The translations under genes were made by a program, and so were the position numbers. From Bolinopsis microptera (lineage: Eukaryota; Ctenophora; Tentaculata; Lobata; Bolinopsidae), in the NCBI RefSeq assembly GCF_026151205.1, contig NC_087075.1, forward strand, positions 14,707,628 to 14,771,627: a DNA stretch of 64,000 bases. The letters run 5' to 3'. Shown here one piece after another: positions 44,326 through 53,325 of this stretch. The notes under the pieces were generated by a model that was not told the origin of the DNA, made no database searches, and saw only the letters and a list, made by a program, of their open reading frames with translations. Positions within the stretch are counted from its first letter, which is position 1. Every line of letters begins with the position of its first letter.

Positions 44326-46848
44326 TACGGGTATATGGCCCCCAGAATATAGGTCGTTTTTTGAGCACTTAGAAACAGGTGTTAAAACTACTTCTAAGCA
44401 TGTTTAGGACTGTAAATATGTACATAATAACCCTTTAAATGTTTCTTGGGTAGTTGAAAATAATTATTAGGTTTTTAAGTGTACTTTTTTTTCACCTGTA
44501 AAAATACCATTTTTTAACAGGGCCCCCAGAATATAGGTCCAAACATCTGTTCCTAAGTTGTTCTAAAATTGTCACAGACAGTTATATGCAGTCAGAATAT
44601 GTTGCTGAGACTGTATTGATGATGCCAATGGCTCCAGATACTTAATTGAAATGGTTTAGAGTATACTTAATAGCAAAAAATCAAAAACTACGGCCCCCAG
44701 AATATAGGTATGCAAAAATCGTCCTCAAATACTCCACCTTCATACATTTTGATGATGCCATCTCTTCAGCATATGTTCTTTAACTGTTTCTCATCACTAC
44801 CCCACATTCCTTAATGCTCAGGGTGACAGAGAAAATGCAGAATCTTGGTCGCTATTTTTTTTTTAAAACCTATATTCTGGGGGCCATATACCCGTAATGA
44901 GTAAAGTCTTTAATTTTACTAGTTAAAAAGCTTTCATGCACTCATTTAGTAGGGATCTTAACTAAATACTTAAATAAGATTGAAGGAGTGTCCCTAGATA
45001 TGATTGAGGGGGGCTGTTTTTATCTGTATCAATACAATGTGCACCTCAATGACTGTAAATCAGACATTTTTGGCCGCCAATTTTTTTTAAAGGCCTAACT
45101 CAAAATTCTGTCCCAAAACTTAAGGTCATGAGACAATTCTACGTTGATTCTGAAAATTTCATGTGAAAATATTGAAACCCTATTGAGTTCTATTGTTTTG
45201 AGCGAAGTCAGTTTGAGATATGGGCGATTTTGTTCATTTTTTGCGATTATTTGAACACAGAATCCACAGTTAGGTAGATATTGAGCTGATAATCATAGAG
45301 AATGTATAATATATATGCTTAACTTCCATATAAAGTTGGTTTCATTCAAAAATATTGATATTTGACCAATTTATGGACCAAAATCGATCAAATTTGGTGC
45401 GTATGCCCAAATATGGGCATATGGTTTTTGTTTTTATCCCATAACTCGGCCAATTTTTATCCAATTTTGATAAAACTTGATATGTGGGTTCAGGAGACTA
45501 GTAGCTACAAGTAGAGCATCCCAAAACATGGTTTTGGGCATGTTCAGGGTTTTTGACCAACCTATATTCTGGGGGTCGTATAGACATATATTCTGGGGGC
45601 CCGTAAAATTGTGGTGGCCATAACTTTTTTCCAAATTGTCAGTTTGCAGATGTCTCGATGAAAAGATAGCTTAAAATAATACTTATACTCATACCAGTAG
45701 TCTTAATGGCATGTGTTGGACAGATTTTTGTCATGACAATTTTTCGCCATATTTACCCCTCTAGAAAATGACAACATCGTTTAAATCTTTCGCTGTCATG
45801 ACCAAATATACCAAAATACCTCATGTAGGTCCAAAATTTTTATCCAGAAACATTAGTTACATGTTTTACTCCAACCTAGCAGTAACAGATCCCATTAGTA
45901 TCGCTTATCTTGGTTAGAACTGTATCCACTAACATGACCTATATTTTGGGGGCCACCTATATTCTGGGGGCCATATACCCGTAATCTTCTGGCCCTCTCC
46001 TCAGTTGTTTCACCAGCCCTTCTGATTCTCCCTCTTTCTGACAAGGCTCTTAGTCTTCTGGCCCTCTCCTCAGGTGTTTCACCAGCTCTTCTCGCCCTTT
46101 CTTGTTTCGACAAGGCTCTTAGTCTCTTGGCTCTCTCCTCAGGTGTTTCACCATCTCTTCTAACTCTCCCTCGTTCTGACAAGGCTCTTAGTCTCTTGGC
46201 TCTCTCCTCAGGTGTTTCGCAGGCTCTTCTCGCCCTCTCACGTTCTGCCATGTCTTTCAGCCTGCTGGATCTCTCTTCTGGTGTTTCACTAGCTAGCTTC
46301 TTCTGTCTCCTAACTTTATCTCTAATATTTCTGACGACAGTGTTCACTCATTATGAGAACTAATCCCGACCACTTTCCCGGTCGAACCGTACCCAAATCA
46401 AACTAATTTATGAACCACGTGTATAGCCAACGTCCTTGCGGTGCTGAGCCGATGTAAAACTCTTCTGTCTCTTGTTAATATTTTAGTTGTACTGTGCATA
46501 AAAGTGTGTAGTGACAAGTGTGTAGTGGTAATGTATATTATTTATTATGACAACGCGATATTTATAATGCAGAATTAAAAGCTGCTTTCGATATGACTGG
46601 TGGTGGGCTCTCTCCGGCGGGACATAGATCTATATAGGGGGTACCCGGGGTACGAGTTAACGAACAGTGTTCGTGTCCTTCCACAACCCCCTGTTACCTG
46701 TGTTTCTGTCGGGGTAGCCTAATTCATCCTTTAGAATCGCAGAGTTAGCGGAGCTCATCTTATCTCGCGACGTATGCTGCATGAACGGTGCAAGACTTGC
46801 GCCGTTTGTTTCAGCATCCAGTTGCGAGTGCTTGCCCATCGAAAACAT
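43948..46848 (-). CDS. STPR-repeat protein gene, split by a DNA element
   Basis: A minus-strand gene model of two coding exons. The second is interrupted at 44,326-45,983 by a TA-flanked element. The product has 23-residue repeats of the form ETPEERAKRL then ALSERGRVRRDG, about four good copies upstream of the insertion and three or four degenerate ones after it. This matches the STPR (score-and-three peptide repeat) domain, a helical DNA-binding module named from silkworm FMBP-1 and widespread in invertebrates. With one TA copy and no element the frame is intact to a stop at 43,948, giving about 297 residues. As it stands, translation enters the element and stops at 45,895 after about 200 residues. 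No introns lie within the repeats. Function beyond DNA or chromatin binding is unknown. Confidence 0.6.
44328..45981. mobile_element. 1.65-kb TIR element inserted in the STPR exon
   Basis: TIRs CGGGTATATGGCCCCCAGAA and its reverse complement are flanked by TA on both sides (44,326-44,327 and 45,982-45,983), as in the Tc1/mariner/pogo group. The subterminal motif GGCCCCCAGAATATAGGT occurs three times in forward orientation on the left (about 44,338, 44,521 and 44,692). It occurs five times reversed on the right (about 44,872, 45,561, 45,581, 45,940 and 45,955). A complete right-type end with TA also occurs internally at 44,872-44,896, so 44,328-44,894 is itself a full TIR unit. No transposase frame seen; non-autonomous. 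Confidence 0.88.
45984..46346 (-). CDS. STPR gene, exon with four 23-residue repeats (before insertion)
   Basis: Encodes a basic leader (VVRNIRDKVRRQKKLAS) and then repeats beginning ETPEERSSRL, ETPEERAKRL (twice), ETPEERARRL and ETTEERARRL. The regular spacing of Glu/Arg is typical of STPR helices. The frame runs into the inserted element at its TA. Confidence 0.8.
46349..46697 (-). other. Putative intron 1 of the STPR gene
   Basis: A 349-bp interval with a GTAACA donor and AG acceptor on the minus strand, and stops in all frames. Weak polypyrimidine tract. Confidence 0.4.
46698..46848 (-). CDS. STPR gene, candidate first coding exon
   Basis: Opens MFSMGKHSQLDAETNGASLA and runs 50 codons plus one base to an ACAG|GTAACA donor. 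The leftover G joins TG from the next exon (acceptor AATGAG| at 46,347) to give a codon in the STPR frame, so the phases agree. The acceptor has a weak pyrimidine tract. Its GC content is clearly higher than its surroundings, as expected for coding DNA. An in-frame second Met is 9 bases downstream. Confidence 0.5.
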
Positions 46849-47904
46849 GATTAGTGATTGTGGATTTTATTGATATTACTGATTATCCATCATATTCAGT
46901 ATTAATGTTGTCCATTATTTATTTATTGACATCCTTCAGTCTCCAAAACGAGGTGTGAAGGTAAATTAACTTTGAGCCTTGTTTTGGCGACTGCTTAATC
47001 GATGGGCAAGTAGGTATTTGTTTTTTAGCAGTGTTGAACATTGAAACAATTATAAAATGTTTATTTTTATCTTATATAACTTACAATATGAATGACATAT
47101 GCTATAGTGACGTAACATATATAGTGCAAAGAATTAGTAACTTGCTAGATGTGATTTAATAATAATCGACGTTAACATTTTGCAGTTTACAGTTGCACAG
47201 TGTTGACGTCGATTGTTACTAACATTTATCTGAATTTAATACAAGTACATGTCACATATAAATTGGGTAGCTGAATGAAACTCGTGCCTCAAAATTTTCC
47301 GTTATTAGCATTGCAGTGTCCACGCCCTGTACTGCGTTAACGACCGAAATTTTCCCAATATGCAATTATTATTTTGCTTCTAAAATTCTCTGATAATTAA
47401 TAATATATCGTGACATGTAATTGTAAGATAACAAACCTCGCGCGCGCGGCGCTTACATCTGCACCTGAGAATCTCTTAGCAATGTGTGGCTGTCTGCGCT
47501 GCGGGCTGTGTATTGTGTATATAGCTGAATTTAAATTTAGATTTATTTGTAAATGTATAATAATATTAAATATGTATTGATTGTTTTGTGGTAAATAAAA
47601 TTTTTGTTTTACTAAAATTTTTGTTTTACTATCTTTTTCCCTCCGTCTCTGCTTCTTCTCTTCTTTCTTATCCACTTGCATCATTTCTTTATTCAGTTTT
47701 GTGGATGGGTACTAACTCATTACATTACATTCCTGTATTAAGGTTGTACTATTAAGGTATTCATATTTAGATTGGATGATAAGAGATGAGTTCAGCTGCT
47801 CTCCCTCTTTTTCTAACAATCCGGCCCAGTACATAGCACTGTAATTTACACAACCTTTACAATCTTGTCATACCCTATATATATACAACCTGGATTCCAA
47901 TACT
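46849..47904. other. Unannotated DNA upstream of the STPR gene
   Basis: Contains a short alternating CGCGCGCG tract near 47,437-47,451 and an AAATTTTTGTTTTAC duplication near 47,598-47,630. No supported gene. Confidence 0.5.
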
Positions 47905-48156
47905 TTACTTTACTTTATAATCATCAATAATCAATAATCTTACTTTATTACTCATTAACTTCAATCGTCCTTCTCTTTTCTGTGTCCCCAATGTGGCAGG
48001 AAACCAGGGCTTATGCTGCCGCTGAGCTAAAGCAGTAGAGGGGATGGCGGCTTCTCTAGGATCTAACACGTCCTGAAGCAGACAAACACTATGTCCCAAC
48101 GCACTGGTGTTGGGATGTCTGCCCCCGGTGCCTGTCCGGGTCAATAAAGCAGTCAA
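47905..48156 (-). CDS. Unassigned 83-codon ORF
   Basis: A minus-strand frame with higher GC than the surroundings and balanced composition (includes RHPNTSALGHSVCLLQDVLD). I cannot name a domain. It could be an exon or a decayed transposon fragment. No clear splice sites frame it. Confidence 0.15.
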   Translation of the reverse strand: MTALLTRTGTGGRHPNTSALGHSVCLLQDVLDPREAAIPSTALAQRQHKPWFPATLGTQKREGRLKLMSNKVRLLIIDDYKVK

Positions 48157-48689
48157 GCATCATGTATGTTATGTTGAGCATTCTCAACCAACAAATGTGG
48201 GAACTCCCACGAAAGACCAAAACAGATCTAAAGAGACACTTAACAACATTGGAAAATAGACTTCAATTTGTTTATATAATTTATAAAGCGTATATTATTG
48301 CCCACGTTAAGGGGCCTGTTAATAATTTATTAAATTATTAGCTATTTTAGATTTAATAATAATAATAATGTGTCCCCGTCGTTTTGTTTTGTAAATATTT
48401 TGTTTTTTACAACATGTAGTAGTGTTTTAAGCAAATATTTCAATCGAACTTAATAATAAAAAACACAAATACTAGACACTTAACTTTTTAACGTGTATTA
48501 TATTATATGTTATTTATTAAAACTGTTACATCCTAATATGCAATAATCAATTAGGGGGTGCACGATAAAAATAAACTTGCTCGGATTATCAACATTTTTG
48601 TACCATTGTTTTCTAGAGACTGTTAGAATTCTCACAATATCAAATTTGTCATACCTTTTTGGAATGATCAGTGAGTTTTGCCTATGTGC
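48157..48689. other. Unannotated AT-rich DNA
   Basis: No gene or repeat recognised. Confidence 0.5.
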
Positions 48690-49380
48690 CATATTTGATG
48701 GTGCGCGGCTTTTGCAAGCAAAAGTAGGTGTAAAAGTCGCGTAATTTGACTGATTTTTGTCGTATTATTTTGTCATATCTTCGGTTTCTGAACATGAATC
48801 ATGCTGAAATTTTTTCAGAATCTTCCAATCATACTTACCTACTAAACTTGTAGCGCGATGCACTACTGGGTCGCGCCGCGCATCAAATAATTCTTCTCGC
48901 AACTTCGGTAGATCGGCGAGATGCACCACTGTGCCTCACCGAGCTGCGAAGGATTGACATCGTGAATCAAATGGGAAGTATTATAACTTTTTGATTGTTT
49001 CCGAAATAATGTGCTGGCCGAAATACGAGCTAAAAAACCATTCAATGGTCATCGCGCGCGTCTTACGGTCGATGGCGCACGGCCTAATTCAATATTATGT
49101 ACAAATTGATTTGTTGTGAAAATCCTTAAACTATAACATTCAGAAAAAAATGTAATTGACCCGAGGCGCATTAAAAGTTGGAGGACTTCGCCGCTTTGAC
49201 GCGCCGCGCAAACTATCATTGCATTTTTGCTTTGCATCGATGCTGACTAGATTAACGGGTGATACTCGTAAAATATTTGTTCCAAATATCAGGACTGTCG
49301 ACGAGTCCAACTCGGAGCGCGTCCTGGTAGGTTAAAAACCTATAATTAAAGCTAAGTCAATTTAATCGCGATCAAAATAT
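48690..49380. repeat. Dispersed repeat shared with 23.5-25.0 kb
   Basis: The first part (48,690-49,080) matches 23,525-23,830 in the same orientation. A later segment near 49,265-49,370 (GAGTCCAACTCGGAGCGCGT and flanks) matches 24,910-25,000 in the opposite orientation. The family is therefore present both here and inside the 4-kb palindrome, with its parts rearranged. Confidence 0.7.
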
Positions 49381-49539
49381 TCAATCCCGGGAATCCCGAC
49401 AGTAAATGGCGCTCATTTTCTGTTCTCAAGTTTCTTTCGTGTAATTGAGAATATTCACCGGTCGGGAATTCCCGACTGGAAATACTCGGGATCGCCTTCT
49501 ATTCACTAAACGGGAGGTATCCATGTCACATATTATTAG

Positions 49540-49818
49540 CAAAGAACGTTTTTCAGTTTACAGATCAACGGACTTTTGTTGTCAGTTGTATTGAACTCTA
49601 TTTTGACTATCGAACACCATTTTTTCAGTGCCACTCTATCAACCATTATACTAGGTTTAATAAAGTTTAGTGATGTTGAATTACCACTCATACTGCATAC
49701 ATTTACAATTTTATGGTCACCAATAACTGATATTATATTGTACGTACTGCGCGGCTCATGGTCGCGCGAAATTAATAAAGCTTTTCACACAAATATTTTG
49801 CTAGTAATAAGCTTATAG
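49540..49818 (+). pseudogene. GPCR-like fragment (TM6-TM7 and helix 8)
   Basis: An open frame after a possible TTTACAG acceptor encodes hydrophobic segments. These end LHTFTILWSPITDIILYVLR then GSWSREINKAF, resembling rhodopsin-family TM7 and the start of helix 8. The NPxxY motif appears as DIILY, missing both Asn and Pro. No start codon or other transmembrane exons were found next to it. It may be a degraded copy or one exon of a divergent receptor. A chance hydrophobic ORF cannot be excluded. Confidence 0.3.
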
Positions 49819-50960
49819 GAAGATCCTTCCACGATTTTCTATGATTTGTACATCGCAGAATGCAAATGGCAAACAGCAGTTTCAGTGAAATTAAAACGTT
49901 TAAGAGGATCGGCTACATAACCATAACATAGAAATATCTTCATGCATCAAACCGGGATATGTTAATCAGCTGGAGCAGGGTTTACAGTTAGGTTTACAGG
50001 TACCACCTATTCATATTTCAAAGCTTAATTGTCAAGTAGTTATATATAAGGAATGTAAATGCAGAGAACAATCAATAAGATTTACCTAAATACAGAAATA
50101 CTCTCGAATGTACATAGAATTACCGTTCCTTAAATAAATCCTTAAAAATACATTAATTTCACCGAAACATGACCAATCTGAGCGATTAGCGTAACTTAAG
50201 CTGGCTGCTTGCCAGAATAGGAAGCTGAAAATAGGAAGCTGAAAATTACGCCATTCATTTGAGATAAGAGAGAATATGATTAAGAATTATCTTCTCGTTG
50301 AATAAACCCTTCTTGAGATTCAATCATTCGATATCGTAATCTATAAATATTTTACAAAATCAGTTGGGCACTGCCAAAAGAGACACGCGTGCTCATCATG
50401 TTTGGATAAAATCTAACAGTAGCAATAAATTATCAACCTTTTAAAATTCTTTACATTCTATGTTTAAAACACGTTATAATATCGTTCTTCTCGAATAGCT
50501 ATCACTTTCTACACGTCTTACAGTATGTAATATAATTGACTGTGAATCATTTACAGATTGCGAATCATTTAAGTATGCAGAATAGTATGAAAATATTTCA
50601 TTTACCTGTATCAAAACAGAATCTACCCCAAATCTAAACCATATATTTTAACACTGTGTTTTACGTATAATGAAGCTATTTGAAGCTGGCCTATGTTGGG
50701 ATAGTTCACATATTTCGTAGTTAGATTTTGCAATTTTATACCCCCTCCCGGCCTTTCATTCCATAATCCACTTTTATAATAATAACACTAAGCTTCCCCC
50801 CATTCTGGCTTACGTAATAATATGTGGACCATCCCAAACATAAAGCTAGGCTTGTGTAATTGAAAGCTGTGTGTAATGTCTCCCACATAGAAATAACAAG
50901 GTGCATAAACCCCAATACATTACATTACAAAGCAATAACATAACAACATTACAACGCAAT
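49819..50960. other. Unannotated AT-rich DNA
   Basis: No gene or mobile element recognised. Short duplicated AATAGGAAGCTGAAAAT near 50,216-50,246. Confidence 0.5.
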
Positions 50961-50975
50961 AACATTGCAATGAAT

Positions 50976-51757
50976 AGTCACGTGGTCACACACGTGTCTT
51001 CTCATAGTCACGTGGTCACACACGTGTCTTCTCATAGTCACGTGGTCACACACGTGTCTTCTCATAGTCACGTGGTCACACACGTGTCTTCTCATAGTCA
51101 CGTGGTCACACACGTGTCTTCTCATAGTCACGTGGTCACACACGTGTCTTCTCATAGTCACGTGGTCACACACGTGTCTTCTCATAGTCACGTGGTCACA
51201 CACGTGTCTTCTCATAGTCACGTGGTCACACACGTGTCTTCTCATAGTCACGTGTTCACACACGTGTCTTCTCATAGTCACGTGGTCACACACGTGTCTT
51301 CTCATAGTCACGTGGTCACACACGTGTCTTCTCATAGTCACGTGGTCACACACGTGTCTTCTCATAGTCACGTGGTCACACACGTGTCTTCTCATATTCA
51401 CGTGGTCACACACGTGTCTTCTCATAGTCACGTGGTCACACACGTGTCTTCTCATAGTCACGTGGTCACACACGTGTCTTCTCATAGTCACGTGGTCACA
51501 CACGTGTCTTCTCATAGTCACGTGGTCACACACGTGTCTTCTCATAGTCACGTGGTCACACACGTGTCTTCTCATAGTCACGTGGTCACACACGTGTCTT
51601 CTCATAGTCACGTGGTCACACACGTGTCTTCTCATAGTCACGTGGTCACACACGTGTCTTCTCATAGTCACGTGGTCACACACGTGTCTTCTCATAGTCA
51701 CGTGGTCACACACGTGTCTTCTCATAGTCACGTGGTCACACACACGTGTCTTCTCAT
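50976..51757. repeat. 30-bp CACGTG minisatellite, 26 copies
   Basis: Units read AGTCACGTGGTCACACACGT then GTCTTCTCAT. Copies are almost identical: one has GTTCAC (51,246), one ATTCAC (51,396) and the last has a 2-base insertion. Every unit has two perfect CACGTG E-boxes 6 bases apart, 52 in all. The array is bounded by inverted ACATTGCAATGA (50,962-50,973) and TCATTGCAATGT (51,754-51,765). Both strands have frames of over 280 codons because 30 is a multiple of 3; these decapeptide-repeat frames are not called as genes. The array ends about 1.4 kb beyond the stop codon of the bHLH-PAS gene. Confidence 0.97.
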
Positions 51758-51894
51758 TGCAATGTAATACATTCATTGTAATGTAATTAAGTTTACACAA
51801 CGTCCTTGAGAGTGGTATCCGAGGTTTTAAACTTAAAGTCGGTCAACTTGACATTTGACACGCAAGTGAACTTTCTTAAAGCATTTTTTCGTTA

Positions 51895-52036
51895 TAGTGT
51901 TACAGTAGTGTTACAGGGTGCTACCCTGTTACAGTAGTGTTACAGTAGTGTTACAGGGTGTTACTCTGTTACAGTAGTGTTACAGTAGTGTTACAAGGTG
52001 TTACCCTGTTACAGTAGTGTTACAGTAGTGTTACAG
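51895..52036. repeat. TGTTACAGTAG 11-bp array
   Basis: Pairs of TGTTACAGTAG units alternate with GGGTGYTACYCTGTTACAG, giving a higher-order period of about 54 bp repeated about 2.5 times. Confidence 0.85.
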
Positions 52037-52537
52037 TATCGTCAGAACGCTTGGACAACAAGCTTGTACAAAAATAACAAGGCAAGAGACAGAAACAGCC
52101 ACAAAAAACAGTTTTAAAATTATCTTGAAAATCACAACTAAAATTTAAATGGTATTCCAAGCAATGCCATATGTAGACCATGCATACATATTACATATGG
52201 GAGCAGGGTTAGACCAGAATTTACTGTAATATGTTAAGTCACTTCTGGTCCACTTAGTAAAGTTACCATGCGTATTCCTTTATAAATATAGGCAGCAAAA
52301 TTAATCTGTGTTATAAGTATTAGTAGTGTTATAAGTGTGCGATGATTATGAACTATTGAGATTATATTACATAATGATATAATTACTAGTGGCAGTATGT
52401 AACATAATAGATTTGTAAGTACATATTTCCAGTCGGTCCATGTACTTTTCAGTAAACTATGCTGTAAGATTTAAGTCTGTAAGAATGTTTCAGTAAATCA
52501 AACACAGGTCATCGCAATATTGCCTAAAATATGTGTA
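52037..52537. other. Unannotated DNA between array and MITE
   Basis: AT-rich with no gene recognised. It may include the 3' untranslated or flanking region of the bHLH-PAS gene. I see no single clear polyadenylation signal to choose. Confidence 0.4.
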
Positions 52538-52539
52538 TA

Positions 52540-53044
52540 CCTTACAAGACATATTTATGGCGGCCTAATTTGCGACGACCGAAATTTTGGCGGTCCGAAA
52601 ATATGGCGAAATTGAACAAAAACCGTCAAATTTCGGACGTCACAGAAAATAAGGGTATTTTTCATCATTTTTTGTGACAGTAAGCAGTAAGGAAATTTCT
52701 GAAATTCGGTAAAATCATGTTCAAACTTAGTCTGTATTAAGACTGTAAGACTTTCATGTTAGCACATACATGTATTTTAATGCAAATTTAAACTGTATTG
52801 CTTGACATTCAATTCGTCATTGGTGTGGTGATAATTTGTCCCAAGATGCCAGAATTTATTTATTTATTTTACTTGATATTACTTTTTAGAAAAAAATAAA
52901 GCAGTGAAGGCACAGTCATTGAAATAAGCTAAAAGATAATGCGACGGATTCTATTACGACGACCGAAATTTTGGCGGTCCGAAAATATGGCGAAATTTTC
53001 GGAAAACCGCCACATTTCGTACGTTATAAATATGTCTTGTAAGG
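52540..53044. mobile_element. 505-bp MITE with TA target duplication
   Basis: The TIR CCTTACAAGACATATTTAT is at both ends in opposite orientation, flanked by TA (52,538-52,539 and 53,045-53,046). Two internal copies of CGACCGAAATTTTGGCGGTC (about 52,577 and 52,958) lie in direct orientation. No ORF. It lies about 150 bp beyond the stop codon of the bHLH-PAS gene, possibly in its 3' UTR. Confidence 0.88.
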
Positions 53045-53199
53045 TAACAGAGAGGCTGATTTTGGTATTTACCGATTGTCCTTAATTGGGTCCTTTTAAT
53101 CATCTTGACAGTCAGAGCGGAAATTTGTAATGTGACAGCAACAACCAACAGAGAGCAATCATAATCTCACTAATTGTCACTCAATTAAGTGATTAACTC

Positions 53200-53325
53200 T
53201 CAATTATCCCACTTCGTTTTCTTCAAATACTGCTCATATTCCTGTAGTAGTTGGCGTTCTCGTTCGTTGTACAGCCTCGCTTGTTCGTATTGCTCCTTCG
53301 TGCGGATGTTGTGCACGTTCGGTAG
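53200..53325 (-). CDS. bHLH-PAS gene, terminal exon
   Basis: Acceptor CTCATTTCAG|, stop TGA at 53,200-53,202. 41 codons, charged and helical (RTKEQYEQARLYNERERQLL then QEYEQYLKKTKWDN). Possibly a short coiled coil. Confidence 0.8.
   Translation of the reverse strand, partial: LPNVHNIRTKEQYEQARLYNERERQLLQEYEQYLKKTKWDN

Noticed and set aside
44326-45983. The element in the STPR gene acting as an ordinary spliced intron
   Set aside because: The GTATAT just inside the left end gives phase 0, and neither nearby downstream AG restores the STPR frame. Exact excision with one TA does, so insertion is the simpler reading. RNA data could overturn this.
50901-51800. 288- and 283-codon decapeptide-repeat proteins
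   Set aside because: A 30-bp unit keeps any stop-free frame open on both strands. There is no non-repeat domain at either end.
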